NCBI RefSeq assembly: GCF_005937985.2
Contig: NZ_CP042172.1
Location: 2,728,001-2,792,000 of the forward strand
Direction of reading: 5' to 3'
DNA length: 64,000 nt
Source of the DNA: Arthrobacter sp. KBS0702
Lineage (GTDB): Bacteria; Actinomycetota; Actinomycetes; Actinomycetales; Micrococcaceae
How positions within the stretch are numbered: position 1 is the first letter of the stretch; every line of letters starts with the position of its first letter. The notes beneath the pieces were generated by a model, which made no database searches, was not told the DNA's origin, and was given only the letters and a program-made list of their open reading frames with translations. A program made the translations under genes and the position numbers. Shown here piece by piece: positions 48,351 to 57,383 of this stretch.

Positions 48351-48356
48351 AGTCTA
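48351..48356 (-). promoter_or_regulatory. -10 box (TAGACT) for leaderless truA
   Basis: Minus-strand TAGACT, 7 nt, then ATG at 48343, in the 31-bp gap after rplQ. Part of a short palindrome ATAGACTTGAGTCTAT. Confidence 0.42.
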
Positions 48357-48374
48357 TAAGAAGGGTTTAGCGAA

Positions 48375-48953
48375 TTACTTCGCGTCCTTCTCGGCCTTGG
48401 CAGCTTCCTCAGCGGCCGGAGCCTCTTCGGTCTCGGCTGCTTCGGTTTCTGCAACCTCAGCCGCGGGAGCCTCTTCGGTTTCAGCTGCTTCGGTCTCGGC
48501 GACCGGAGCTGCTTCAGCCTTGTCGGCGTCCTTCTTCTCGGCGTCGCGCTTCGCAGCGGAAGTAGCCTCGGCTACCACGGCCTGCTTGGCGGAAACCGGC
48601 TCGAGCACCAGTTCGATGACAGCCATGGGAGCGTTGTCGCCCTTGCGGTTGCCGATCTTGGTGATGCGGGTGTAGCCGCCGTCGCGGTTCTCCACTGCCT
48701 GTGCAATGTCGGTGAACAGCTCGTGGACGATGCCCTTGTTGCTGATCAGGCCGAGTACACGACGGCGGGAAGCGAGGTCACCGCGCTTGGCGAAGGTCAC
48801 CAGGCGCTCGGCGTACGGCTTCAGGCGCTTGGCCTTGGTCACCGTGGTGGTGATCCGCTTGTGCTCGAACAGTGCGGCGGACAGGTTCGCGAGCATAAGA
48901 CGCTCGTGAGCCGCTCCGCCTCCGAGGCGCGGACCCTTAGCGGGGGTAGGCAT
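48375..48953 (-). CDS. rplQ: 50S ribosomal protein L17 with acidic repeat tail
   Basis: Large-subunit protein near the exit tunnel. The L17 core covers about residues 1-119 ([20 protein letters not shown] near 11-30). A 73-residue Ala/Glu-rich tail follows, holding a perfect 16-residue tandem repeat ([16 protein letters not shown] at 151-166 and 167-182). Most L17 proteins are ~120 residues. It lies 75 bp after rpoA on the same strand, the end of the alpha operon. Confidence 0.96.
   Translation of the reverse strand: MPTPAKGPRLGGGAAHERLMLANLSAALFEHKRITTTVTKAKRLKPYAERLVTFAKRGDLASRRRVLGLISNKGIVHELFTDIAQAVENRDGGYTRITKIGNRKGDNAPMAVIELVLEPVSAKQAVVAEATSAAKRDAEKKDADKAEAAPVAETEAAETEEAPAAEVAETEAAETEEAPAAEEAAKAEKDAK
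48408..48503 (-). repeat. 48-bp tandem repeat in rplQ
   Basis: Two adjacent 48-nt units encode the identical 16-residue acidic repeat, with silent differences between units. Confidence 0.85.
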
Positions 48954-49028
48954 TATAGTTTCTCCTCATATGGAAGCCGGCGGGCTGCGCACGCTGCGGT
49001 GCGTCCAGCCTGCTGGCCAAGATCTGTT

Positions 49029-50039
49029 TTAGAGCTCGTCGTCGCTGAAAGCGGCGTCGTCCTCTTCGATGGCTGCGGCGCGGGCTGCGAGATCGAAACC
49101 GGGAGGGGAGTCCTTGAGGGACAGACCCAGTTCAACGAGCTTCGCCTTGACCTCATCAATGGACTTCGCACCGAAGTTACGGATGTCCATCAGGTCAGCC
49201 TCGGAGCGGGCAACGAGTTCACCCACGGTGTGGATGCCCTCACGCTTGAGGCAGTTGTAGGAACGGACGGTGAGGTCCAGATCCTCGATCGGCAGAGCCA
49301 TGTCTGCTGCCAGGGCAGCATCCGTCGGCGACGGGCCAATCTCGATACCTTCAGCTGCGGTGTTCAGCTCGCGGGCCAGACCGAACAGTTCCACCAGGGT
49401 GGTACCGGCCGAAGCAACCGCATCGCGCGGGGCGATGGCCTGCTTGGTCTCGACGTCGACAATCAGCTTGTCGAAGTCGGTGCGCTGCTCAACACGGGTA
49501 GCTTCCACGCGGAAAGTAACCTTCAGCACCGGCGAGTAGATCGAGTCGACCGGGATGCGGCCGATCTCGGAGTCGCCGGACTTGTTCTGAGCTGCCGAAA
49601 CGTAGCCGCGGCCGCGCTCGATGGTCAGTTCGAGCTCGAACTTACCCTTCGAGTTCAGCGTGGCAATGTGCAGATCCGGGTTGTGGAATTCGACGCCGGC
49701 CGGCGGAGCGATGTCCGCGGCGGTGACGACTCCCGGGCCCTGCTTGCGCAGGTAAGCAACAACCGGCTCGTCGTGCTCGGAGGAGACCGACAGGTTCTTG
49801 ATGTTCAGGATGATCTCGGTGACATCTTCCTTGACACCCGGAACCGTGGTGAACTCGTGCAGCACGCCATCGATCCGGATGCTCGTTACAGAGGCACCGG
49901 GGATGGAGGAGAGCAGGGTACGGCGGAGGGAGTTTCCGAGGGTGTAACCGAAGCCCGGCTCCAGCGGTTCAATGATGAAACGGGAGCGGTTATCGGAGAC
50001 GACCTCTTCGGAGAGGGTGGGGCGCTGTGCAATGAGCAC
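49029..50039 (-). CDS. rpoA: RNA polymerase subunit alpha
   Basis: Assembly platform of RNA polymerase, 336 residues. The N-terminal domain (about 1-230) has [20 protein letters not shown] and [20 protein letters not shown]. The C-terminal domain (about 250-315) has [20 protein letters not shown], which contacts UP elements and activators. An acidic C-terminal tail follows. rpsD (S4), which precedes rpoA in many bacteria, is absent; a strong hairpin separates rpsK and rpoA. Confidence 0.98.
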   Translation of the reverse strand: MLIAQRPTLSEEVVSDNRSRFIIEPLEPGFGYTLGNSLRRTLLSSIPGASVTSIRIDGVLHEFTTVPGVKEDVTEIILNIKNLSVSSEHDEPVVAYLRKQGPGVVTAADIAPPAGVEFHNPDLHIATLNSKGKFELELTIERGRGYVSAAQNKSGDSEIGRIPVDSIYSPVLKVTFRVEATRVEQRTDFDKLIVDVETKQAIAPRDAVASAGTTLVELFGLARELNTAAEGIEIGPSPTDAALAADMALPIEDLDLTVRSYNCLKREGIHTVGELVARSEADLMDIRNFGAKSIDEVKAKLVELGLSLKDSPPGFDLAARAAAIEEDDAAFSDDEL

Positions 50040-50121
50040 TTAGGTTTCCTTTCGGCGAGCATCCGCTATATGACGCAACACAGGTGGTGGAAAGATCGGT
50101 CTGAAGACTTAACGCGGCTGG

Positions 50122-50153
50122 GCTTGCCCGGACCGGCAAGGGTCCGGGCAAGC
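50122..50153 (-). terminator. hairpin between rpsK and rpoA
   Basis: GCTTGCCCGGACC (50122-50134) pairs perfectly with GGTCCGGGCAAGC (50141-50153), loop of 6, with no T run. It may adjust rpoA/rplQ expression relative to the upstream ribosomal genes. Confidence 0.6.
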
Positions 50154-50165
50154 TCCGGCTAAGAC

Positions 50166-50567
50166 TTAGACGCGGCGGCGCTTCGGCGGGCGGCAGCCGT
50201 TGTGCGCGCTGGGGGTTACATCCTGGATGGATCCAACCTCGAGGCCAGCGGCCTGCAGTGAACGGATGGCGGTCTCGCGTCCGGATCCCGGTCCCTTGAC
50301 GAATACGTCAACCTTGCGCATGCCGTGCTCCTGCGCACGCTTCGCGGCGGCTTCGGCGGCCATCTGGGCTGCGAACGGGGTGGACTTACGGGAGCCCTTG
50401 AAGCCAACCTCACCGGACGAAGCCCAGGAGATGACAGCACCGTTCGGGTCCGTGATGGAAACGATGGTGTTGTTAAAGGTGCTCTTGATGTGCGCCTGGC
50501 CCAGCGCGATATTCTTCTTGTCCTTCTTACGCGGCTTGCGAACCGCGCCACGAGTCTTCGGGGGCAT
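50166..50567 (-). CDS. rpsK: 30S ribosomal protein S11
   Basis: Platform protein of the small subunit, 133 residues, full length. Core motifs: [20 protein letters not shown] (about 18-37), [19 protein letters not shown] and the C-terminal [18 protein letters not shown]. It follows rpsM by 45 bp. Confidence 0.98.
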   Translation of the reverse strand: MPPKTRGAVRKPRKKDKKNIALGQAHIKSTFNNTIVSITDPNGAVISWASSGEVGFKGSRKSTPFAAQMAAEAAAKRAQEHGMRKVDVFVKGPGSGRETAIRSLQAAGLEVGSIQDVTPSAHNGCRPPKRRRV

Positions 50568-50612
50568 TATTTCTCCTACAGAAAGTTATTGGGGGAAGGG
50601 AGAACGCTATTT

Positions 50613-50990
50613 TTAGCGTCCGGCCTTCTTCTTGCCGGCGACGGTACGCTTCGGACCCTTGCGGGTACGGGCGTTGGTCTTCGTACGCTGACCGCGTACG
50701 GGCAGGCCCTTGCGGTGACGCAGGCCTTCGTAGCTGCCGATCTCAACCTTGCGGCGGATGTCGGCGGCTACCTCGCGGCGAAGGTCACCCTCAACCTTGT
50801 AGTTGCCTTCAATGTAGTCACGCAGCTGGACCAGCTCAGCGTCGGTCAGGTCCTTGACCCGAACGTCAGCGCTGATGCCGGTGGCAGCCAGGGTTTCGTG
50901 TGCACGGGTCTTGCCCACGCCGTAGATGTAAGTAAGCGCAATTTCCAACCGCTTTTCGCGGGGAATGTCTACGCCAGCGAGACGAGCCAT
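50613..50990 (-). CDS. rpsM: 30S ribosomal protein S13
   Basis: Head protein contacting P-site tRNA and 16S rRNA, 125 residues. It opens [20 protein letters not shown] (1-20), has the [11 protein letters not shown] helix-turn and ends with the basic [14 protein letters not shown] tail. The ATG at 50990 fits the family start; longer in-frame sequence upstream is leader with a GGAG site. Confidence 0.98.
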   Translation of the reverse strand: MARLAGVDIPREKRLEIALTYIYGVGKTRAHETLAATGISADVRVKDLTDAELVQLRDYIEGNYKVEGDLRREVAADIRRKVEIGSYEGLRHRKGLPVRGQRTKTNARTRKGPKRTVAGKKKAGR

Positions 50991-51173
50991 AGTGGCAGTG
51001 CTCCTTGAATAAACCGGAGGTCGTAGGCAGTACACCCGTACAATCCGTACGGCCCCAGCCTCCGACCGGGGGTTAGCTGTCCGGACTCGTTACTGCTCAA
51101 TGTCCCAGATCAGCTTGTGCTGCCTTTTATTTACTTGCGTGGGTTAGCAACCCAGGATTTCCTGTGAAGGAAA

Positions 51174-51287
51174 TTAGCCCTGGCGCTGCTTGTGGCGCGG
51201 GTTCTCGCAGATCACCATGACCCGGCCATTACGGCGGATCACTTTGCACTTTTCGCAGATCTGCTTGACGCTCGGCTTGACCTTCAT
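51174..51287 (-). CDS. rpmJ: 50S ribosomal protein L36
   Basis: 37-residue protein [16 protein letters not shown]... with the zinc-binding Cys/His set ([15 protein letters not shown]) intact, so this is the zinc-binding C+ form. It lies between infA and rpsM in the conserved order. The 183-bp gap to rpsM has no further gene. Confidence 0.95.
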   Translation of the reverse strand: MKVKPSVKQICEKCKVIRRNGRVMVICENPRHKQRQG

Positions 51288-51356
51288 GGCGTTCCTTTGC
51301 GTGTTGCAGTTGGTCAGCTGGACCGGCCCGAGGCTATTGCCTTGGCCGCCCAGTGT

Positions 51357-51578
51357 TTACTTGTAGCGGTAGACGATACGACCACGTGTCAGGTCGTACG
51401 GGCTCAGCTCCACCACTACCCGGTCCTCAGGGAGAATCCTGATGTAGTGCTGACGCATCTTTCCAGAGATGTGTGCCAGAACGATGTGCTTGTTGGTGAG
51501 CTCAACGCGAAACATCGCGTTAGGCAGCGCCTCAGTCACAACGCCCTCGATCTCAATGACCCCGTCCTTCTTGGCCAT
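51357..51578 (-). CDS. infA: translation initiation factor IF-1
   Basis: OB-fold factor that binds the 30S A site during initiation, 73 residues. It reads [20 protein letters not shown] and ends with [15 protein letters not shown], typical of actinobacterial IF-1. Ribosome site GGAGGG. First gene of the infA-rpmJ-rpsM-rpsK-rpoA-rplQ series. Confidence 0.98.
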   Translation of the reverse strand: MAKKDGVIEIEGVVTEALPNAMFRVELTNKHIVLAHISGKMRQHYIRILPEDRVVVELSPYDLTRGRIVYRYK

Positions 51579-51759
51579 ACCCTCCGCTAACTGTTGTTGC
51601 CGCAGCCCCTCCGGCTTGCACCGGCGATCACTGCGGACGATTTTAATTGCTTGTTTTGCATGCTTGCCTACAGCCCTTGAGCCTCAAAAGGGCACAACAG
51701 GGCAGACAACCAACAGTCAACACTACGGCATTTCGGGCCGAATGTTAAATCCAGCCATG

Positions 51760-52815
51760 CTAGCGCACTCCGTCCCCGTATGCACGAAATCGCCCCGCCG
51801 GCGTCTCCACTGCCGCCGCCGCCGCGATCCCGTCCAGAATGGCCAGCCGGACGACGTCGGCCGCCGCGCTCTGCAGCGTAATCAGGCTCACCTGCCGCGC
51901 TGCTTCGGTACTCCGGTCCAGCCCGACGGCGCCCGTGGCCAGCGCGAACACCGTATCGCCGTCGGCCAGCGTGTGGCTGGGGTTCAGGGCCCGGGCGAGG
52001 CCTGCGTGCGCTGCCGAGGCCGTGCGTTTGCATTCGGCCTTGTCCAGGATGGCATTGGTGGCGACGACGATGAGGGTCGTGTTGAGGGGCGGCGGATCTG
52101 GCTCGGCCGGCGGCGCATCCGAAACCCTCCGCGTGCTCGCTCGTTCCTCGCTTAGACGCACGCTTCCGGGTTCCGGCTGTGCCGCCCGCTCCGGTTCCGC
52201 GCTCTGATCGGCAGTCGCGGTCGAGGCGTCGAACGGCAGTCCTAAGGCGTTGACTACCGCTATCGCTCCGACGACCACCGGGCCGTCCGCGGAGATGTTG
52301 TTTAAAGTGATCGAGGCAGTCCCTATTCCGCCCTTGAACTGGCCCCGGCCGATGGCCGCTCCCGTGCCGGCGCCGACGTTGCCGCGTTCGACGTCGTGCC
52401 CGTCCTTGCGGGTGGCGGCGTCGGCGGTTGCCGCGTAGCCCATGGCCTCATCGGGGCGTGCGGCGAAGTCCCCGCCGCGGCCCAGGTCGAAAATGGCGGC
52501 CGCGGGAACGATCGGCACCACGCCGCCGGGAACGGCGAAGCCCCGGCCCTGCTCCTCGCACCAGCGCTGGGCGCCGTGGGCGGTTGCCAGGCCAAAGGCA
52601 CTGCCGCCGGTGAGGACCACGGCGTCGACGGCGGCGCTCAGCGTGGTGGGGTCCAGCGCGTCGGTCTCGTGTGTGCCGGGACCGCCGCCCCGGACATCAA
52701 CCGAGCCAACCGTGCCCGGCGGCGGGAGCACCACGGTGACGCCGCTCAGCCACCCCTCCCCGGTCCGGGACGCATGGCCCACGCGAATGCCGGGGACGTC
52801 CGTAATCGCAGTCAT
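51760..52815 (-). CDS. P1-family (DmpA/S58) self-cleaving peptidase
   Basis: 351-residue N-terminal-nucleophile hydrolase, related to DmpA aminopeptidases and mycobacterial Rv1333-type proteins. It opens TAITDVPGIRVGHA, with GGSAFGLATAHGAQRW and GNVGAGTGAAIGRGQFKGGIG downstream. Self-cleavage is expected between Asn245 and Thr246 in LNTTLIVVATNA, making Thr the nucleophile of the beta subunit. Just before it lies a ~40-residue Pro/Glu/Arg-rich insertion (about 203-243), possibly a repeat invading the gene. Start ATG 52815; longer upstream frames are unsupported. Substrate unknown. Confidence 0.85.
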   Translation of the reverse strand: MTAITDVPGIRVGHASRTGEGWLSGVTVVLPPPGTVGSVDVRGGGPGTHETDALDPTTLSAAVDAVVLTGGSAFGLATAHGAQRWCEEQGRGFAVPGGVVPIVPAAAIFDLGRGGDFAARPDEAMGYAATADAATRKDGHDVERGNVGAGTGAAIGRGQFKGGIGTASITLNNISADGPVVVGAIAVVNALGLPFDASTATADQSAEPERAAQPEPGSVRLSEERASTRRVSDAPPAEPDPPPLNTTLIVVATNAILDKAECKRTASAAHAGLARALNPSHTLADGDTVFALATGAVGLDRSTEAARQVSLITLQSAAADVVRLAILDGIAAAAAVETPAGRFRAYGDGVR

Positions 52816-53012
52816 GGCTCCATTGTGCGCCCGCGCCGCCCGGAACTCCGTTTGCCGCGATCTCCCCGCGCGGAAACGAACGTTGTGGAATACTGCAACC
52901 AACAAGAGGTAAACGGGCAAGGAAGCCTGGCAAAACAAAGCTCTGAGAAGGCCTTGTGCGGGGTTCCGCCCACCAACTGTGTGGTGAAGTGTTGTTGATC
53001 CCCCGCCCAACC

Positions 53013-53029
53013 GCCTGCCATCGGCAGGC
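53013..53029 (+). promoter_or_regulatory. small hairpin before the sugar ABC operon
   Basis: GCCTGCC-ATC-GGCAGGC, 7 perfect pairs, ending 21 nt before the first permease ATG. Possible operator or mRNA structure. Confidence 0.35.
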
Positions 53030-53050
53030 CTGGATCCGTTAGAGACCCCT

Positions 53051-54001
53051 ATGACTAGACAATTGACTGACCGTCCAGTGGCTACCGCCCGGACCGTCAC
53101 ACCGGACCAGCGCAGGGGACGCTGGTCCGCCCGGACCCGCAGGGACTTCATCGTGTTCTTGGCGCTGGCCCTGCCAAATCTGGCTTTGATCGCGGTGTTC
53201 ACCTATCTCCCGCTGATCAACAACATCTACTATTCGACGCTGGACTGGACGCTGGGCTCTGCCAACGCCACAGTGGTCGGCTTCGACAACTACATCAACT
53301 TCTTCACCAGTACGGACGCCCCAACGGTCCTGGGGACGACGGCGATCTTTACCGTCGTCACGGTCGGCGGCTCCATGGTCCTCGGGCTGCTGGTGGCCCT
53401 CGCACTGAACTCCAAGGTCCGGGGCACCACCTTCGCACGGTCCGCCGTCTTCGCCCCCTACGTGCTCAGCGGGGTCGGCGTCGGCCTCGTCTGGCTGTTC
53501 ATCTTCGACCCGGGCTACGGGGTGCTGTCCTGGCTGCTGCGAGGGATCGGCCAGCAGAGCCCGCAGTGGATCAACGACCCGCAGCTGTCCCTGGTCATGG
53601 TGATCATCGTTTACATCTGGAAGAACCTCGGGTACTGCGCCGTGGTCTACCTCGCGGGCCTCCAGTCGCTCCCGAAGGACGTGATGGAAGCGGCCTCGCT
53701 GGATGGTGCGAACGGCTTCCGCCGCTTCATCAGCATGTCCGTCCCGCTGCTCTCCCCCACCACCTTCTTCCTGCTGATCACCACGATGCTCAGCTCCTTG
53801 CAGGCCTTCGACCTGATCCGGATCATGACCCCGCTGGGCAACGGCACGTCCACCCTGATTTACGAGGCGTATCTGCAGGCGTTCGGCGCCTACAACCGGG
53901 CAGGATACTCGGCGTCGATCTCCGTGGTCCTTTTCGCCATCCTGCTTATCATCACCGTGCTGCAACTGCGGTTCGTCGAACGGAAGGTGCACTACTCGTG
54001 A
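53051..54001 (+). CDS. sugar ABC transporter permease, MalF/UgpA type
   Basis: Membrane subunit of a CUT1-type carbohydrate importer, 316 residues, with six hydrophobic segments (first LALALPNLALIAVFTYLPLI, about 36-55). The EAA loop reads EAASLDGANGFRRFISMSVP (about 215-234), the contact site for the ATPase. Its TGA overlaps the next GTG. No ATPase gene is in the cluster, so a shared MsmK/UgpC-like ATPase elsewhere is likely. Confidence 0.92.
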   Translation: MTRQLTDRPVATARTVTPDQRRGRWSARTRRDFIVFLALALPNLALIAVFTYLPLINNIYYSTLDWTLGSANATVVGFDNYINFFTSTDAPTVLGTTAIFTVVTVGGSMVLGLLVALALNSKVRGTTFARSAVFAPYVLSGVGVGLVWLFIFDPGYGVLSWLLRGIGQQSPQWINDPQLSLVMVIIVYIWKNLGYCAVVYLAGLQSLPKDVMEAASLDGANGFRRFISMSVPLLSPTTFFLLITTMLSSLQAFDLIRIMTPLGNGTSTLIYEAYLQAFGAYNRAGYSASISVVLFAILLIITVLQLRFVERKVHYS

Positions 54002-54930
54002 GCACTCTCTCCCCTGTCAGTCCCGACCCCGCCGCAGGCACCGGGTACGCTCCCGACGGCGGTCCGGAGGTCCCGCTGCAGCGCAACCGGCCGTTCTCCC
54101 GCGCCAACCTGGTCCAGACCATCGCAGGCGGCTACGTCCCGCTGATCCTCGCCACCCTCGTGGTGGTCGTGCCCCTGCTGTGGATGCTGCTGAGCTCGTT
54201 CAAGCAGCCCGGCGAGATCGTCACCACGGATCTGAAGATCCTGCCGGAGAGCCTCAACCTCGACAACTACCGCACCGCCATGACCACCGTGCCTTTCGGC
54301 CAGTTCTTCCTGAACAGCCTGATCGTCACCACCGTCGGCTCCACCGTGAAAGTCATCCTCGCCATCCTGACGGCGTACGCACTGGTCTTTGTGCGCTTCC
54401 CGTTCAAGAACGTCATCTTCGTGGTGATCCTCGTGGCCCTCATGGTGCCGCCCCAGGTATCGATCCTGCCGAACTACATCCTGATCGCGGGCATCGGCGG
54501 GAAAAACACGCTCTGGGGCATCATTCTTCCGGGCCTGGGCACGGCCTTCGGCACCTTCCTGCTGCGGCAGCACTTCATGACCCTGCCCGCCTCCATCCTG
54601 GAAGCCGCCGAGATCGACGGCGCCGGGCACTGGCGCCGCCTCTGGCAGGTTGTCGCGCCGGTGTCCCTGCCGTCCATTGCCACCGTGGCCCTCGTGACGG
54701 TGGTCAGCGAGTGGAACGACTACATCTGGCCGCTAATCATCACCGACCGTCCCGAAACCATGACCCTGCCGGTCGGCCTGACCCTGCTGCAGAACTCCGA
54801 AGGAAACGGCGCCGGCTGGGGCATCCTGATGGCCGGCGCAATGCTGGTGATCGTTCCGATTCTCCTGGTCTTCGCCGCCTTGCAGCGCTACATCGTCGCT
54901 GGCCTCACCCAGGGCAGCGTCACCGGATAA
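53998..54930 (+). CDS. sugar ABC transporter permease, MalG/UgpE type
   Basis: Second permease, 310 residues. A ~35-residue soluble N-terminus precedes six membrane segments (first VPLILATLVVVVPLLWMLLS, about 43-62). The EAA loop is EAAEIDGAGHWRRLWQVVAP (about 201-220). It starts at GTG 53998, overlapping the first permease stop, so the two are translationally coupled. Confidence 0.92.
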   Translation: MSTLSPVSPDPAAGTGYAPDGGPEVPLQRNRPFSRANLVQTIAGGYVPLILATLVVVVPLLWMLLSSFKQPGEIVTTDLKILPESLNLDNYRTAMTTVPFGQFFLNSLIVTTVGSTVKVILAILTAYALVFVRFPFKNVIFVVILVALMVPPQVSILPNYILIAGIGGKNTLWGIILPGLGTAFGTFLLRQHFMTLPASILEAAEIDGAGHWRRLWQVVAPVSLPSIATVALVTVVSEWNDYIWPLIITDRPETMTLPVGLTLLQNSEGNGAGWGILMAGAMLVIVPILLVFAALQRYIVAGLTQGSVTG

Positions 54931-55015
54931 CACCTGACAGCGCAAAATCCACTAGCTCCACCCGTCTCCACCACAGCATCGACCCGAGTCAAAACTTCTT
55001 TTGAGAGGACCCACT

Positions 55016-56362
55016 ATGGCCATGAACCTTGACCGCAGAAACTTCCTTGGACTGGCCGGCGCCAGCGCCGGCGCAGCAGCGCTGGCTGCCTGCGGAGGAC
55101 CGTCGACCAGCGGAGGTGGCGCCACCAGCGGCGCGTCCGACATCGACTTCAACGGCGTGAAGCCGGCCGGTTCGTTCGATTTCTGGACCAGCCACCCGGG
55201 CAAGTCCCAGGACGTGGAAAAGGCCATCATCGACAAGTTCCAGGCGAAGTACCCGGACATCAAGGTCAACCTGGTGACCGCCGGCGCCAACTACGAGGAA
55301 ATCGCGCAGAAGTTCCAGACCTCACAGGCTGCCAAGTCCGCACTCCCCGGACTGGTTGTGCTCTCGGATGTGTGGTGGTTCCGGTACTACACCAACGGCA
55401 ACATCATCCCGCTGGACGGGCTGATCAAGCAGTTGGACTTCAAGCTCGACGACTTCCAGAAGTCCCTCGTGGCCGACTACCAGTACGCCGACAAGCAGTG
55501 GGCCCTCCCCTACGGCCGTTCCACCCCACTCTTCTACTACAACAAGGACCACTTCAAGGCTGCCGGCCTGCCGGACCGCGCGCCGAAGACCTGGCAGGAG
55601 TTCGGCGAGTGGGCTCCCAAGCTCAAGGCCGCTTCCGGCGCCAGCTACGCCTACATGTACCCGGCCCTGGCCGGCTACGCCGGCTGGACGCTCCAGAACA
55701 ACCTGTGGGGCTGGGGCGGCAGCTGGTCCAACGGCTGGGACATCAATTGCGACTCCGCCGAATCCGTGGCAGCGCTGCAGTGGGCACAGGATTCCGTCTA
55801 CAAGGACAAGTGGGCGGGCGTCTCCTCCAAGAACGCCGCCGACGACTTTGCCGCCGGGATTGCCTCCGCCACGATCTCGTCCACCGGCGACCTGCTCGGG
55901 GTGCTGAAGTCCGCGAAATTCAACGTGGGCGTCGGCTTCCTGCCGGGCGGCCCCAAGAAGGACACCGGCGTCTGCCCCACCGGCGGCGCCGGACTCGGCA
56001 TCCCCAGCGGCGTGAGCAAGGAAGTCCAGCTCGCGGCTGCGACCTTCCTGAAGTTCATGACGGAGCCGGAGAGCACGGCGGCGTTCTCGGCAGCCACCGG
56101 CTACATGCCGACGCGCACTTCGGCTGACATGGGTGCCGTGCTGGCCAAGACGCCGCAGATCAAGACGGCCATGGACCAGCTCGCTGTCACCCATGTCCAG
56201 GACAACGCCCGCGTGTTCCTGCCGGGCGCCGACCAGGAAATGGCCAAGGCGGCCGCGAAGATCCTCACCCAGCAGGGCGACGTCAAGGCCACCATGACCG
56301 AGCTCAAGGGCACCCTGGAGGGCATCTACACCAAGGACGTGAAGCCCAAGCTGAAGAGCTAG
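55016..56362 (+). CDS. sugar ABC transporter substrate-binding lipoprotein
   Basis: 448-residue solute-binding protein of the UgpB/MalE class. Twin-arginine motif DRRNFLGLAG (6-15) and lipobox LAAC with Cys26 predict Tat export and lipid anchoring. The mature part starts with a Gly/Ser linker and a FDFWTSHPGKSQD strand; QWALPYGRSTPLFYYNKDHF (about 162-181) is typical of the fold. The ligand is unknown; a polyol phosphate or oligosaccharide is possible. It follows the permeases by 85 bp. Confidence 0.92.
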   Translation: MAMNLDRRNFLGLAGASAGAAALAACGGPSTSGGGATSGASDIDFNGVKPAGSFDFWTSHPGKSQDVEKAIIDKFQAKYPDIKVNLVTAGANYEEIAQKFQTSQAAKSALPGLVVLSDVWWFRYYTNGNIIPLDGLIKQLDFKLDDFQKSLVADYQYADKQWALPYGRSTPLFYYNKDHFKAAGLPDRAPKTWQEFGEWAPKLKAASGASYAYMYPALAGYAGWTLQNNLWGWGGSWSNGWDINCDSAESVAALQWAQDSVYKDKWAGVSSKNAADDFAAGIASATISSTGDLLGVLKSAKFNVGVGFLPGGPKKDTGVCPTGGAGLGIPSGVSKEVQLAAATFLKFMTEPESTAAFSAATGYMPTRTSADMGAVLAKTPQIKTAMDQLAVTHVQDNARVFLPGADQEMAKAAAKILTQQGDVKATMTELKGTLEGIYTKDVKPKLKS

Positions 56363-56363
56363 G

Positions 56364-56443
56364 CCTTAAACCAACGTAGCTCGCATGTGTTGTCGTTTCG
56401 AACGCTCGGAACGACAACAAATGCGAGCTACTTGGCTTTAAGG
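56364..56443. terminator. 80-bp inverted repeat between convergent genes
   Basis: Two ~36-nt arms (CCTTAAA... and ...TTTAAGG) pair with few mismatches around the core GTAGCTCGCAT/ATGCGAGCTAC and GTTGTCGTT/AACGACAAC. It lies between the binding-protein stop (56362) and the map stop (56448), so it can end both transcripts. Much longer than a normal terminator; it may be a dispersed palindromic repeat. Confidence 0.82.
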
Positions 56444-56447
56444 GGAC

Positions 56448-57275
56448 TTAGGGAATCGGGACAGGCACGACGCCGAGCGGCGCCAGCTTCGCGGCTCCCC
56501 CGTCGGGGGCGGAGAGCACCCAGATGCCCTTCTCGTGGACCGCAACGGAGTGCTCCCACTGGCAGGAGCGTTTGCCGTCAGTGGTGACGACCGTCCAGTC
56601 GTCCTCCAGCACGGCGGTGTCAATGCTGCCGCGGACCAGCATGGGCTCGATGGCCAGGCACAGCCCCGGGCGGATCTTGGCCCCTCGGTGCCCGGTGCGG
56701 TAGTTCAGCACGTCCGGGGCCATGTGCATCTCCGAGCCAATCCCGTGTCCTACGTAGTCCTCCAGGATGCCGAGCGGCTTGCCGGGGACCGAGGAGACGT
56801 AGTCGTCCACGGCGTTGCCGATGTCGCCAACGAACTTGCCGGTGGCCAGCGCAGCGATGCCGTGCCACATGGCCGCCTCGGTGACGTCCGAGAGCCGCTG
56901 GTCCTCGGGGTCGGCCGTGCCCACGATGACGGTCCGGGCCGAGTCCGAGTGCCAGCCGTCCACGATCGCGCCGCCGTCGATCGAGATGATGTCCCCGTCC
57001 TGCAGGACGCGGTCGCCCGGGATGCCGTGCACCACTTCCTCGTTCACGGACGTGCAGATGGTGGCCGGGAAGCCGTGGTAGCCCAGGAAGTTGGACTTCG
57101 CCCCTGCCTCCTGCAGCACGCCGGCGAACACGGCGTCCAGGTCCCGGGTGGTGACGCCGGGAACGGCGGCCGCGACGGCGGCGTCCAGGGCCCGGCTGAG
57201 GACCAGTCCGGCTTCCTGCATGGTCCGCATCTGGGCGTTGGTCTTGTATTCAATGCGGGTCTGGCCGAATGCCAT
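56448..57275 (-). CDS. map: methionine aminopeptidase, type I
   Basis: Removes N-terminal Met from new proteins; dinuclear metal enzyme of 275 residues. Metal ligands are visible in SIDGGAIVDGWHSDSART (two Asp near 99 and 110), GHGIGSEMH (His near 174) and CLAIEPM (Glu near 206), with the last Glu in WEHSVAV. Ribosome site AAAGGA. It follows adk by 108 bp, with a hairpin between. Confidence 0.97.
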   Translation of the reverse strand: MAFGQTRIEYKTNAQMRTMQEAGLVLSRALDAAVAAAVPGVTTRDLDAVFAGVLQEAGAKSNFLGYHGFPATICTSVNEEVVHGIPGDRVLQDGDIISIDGGAIVDGWHSDSARTVIVGTADPEDQRLSDVTEAAMWHGIAALATGKFVGDIGNAVDDYVSSVPGKPLGILEDYVGHGIGSEMHMAPDVLNYRTGHRGAKIRPGLCLAIEPMLVRGSIDTAVLEDDWTVVTTDGKRSCQWEHSVAVHEKGIWVLSAPDGGAAKLAPLGVVPVPIP

Positions 57276-57332
57276 CCTCAGCGTCCTTTCGGTGGTTCCG
57301 GCTGCCCGGGAAGGGCTGCGCGGGGAAATGCC

Positions 57333-57366
57333 TGAGGCTCCTCCCGACGCTGCGGGAGGAGCCTCA
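57333..57366 (-). terminator. hairpin between adk and map
   Basis: TGAGGCTCCTCCCG pairs perfectly with CGGGAGGAGCCTCA, loop ACGCTG. No T run, so it is more likely an attenuator or RNA-end structure than a full stop. Confidence 0.65.
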
Positions 57367-57383
57367 ATGGTTACGGGCCCGGA

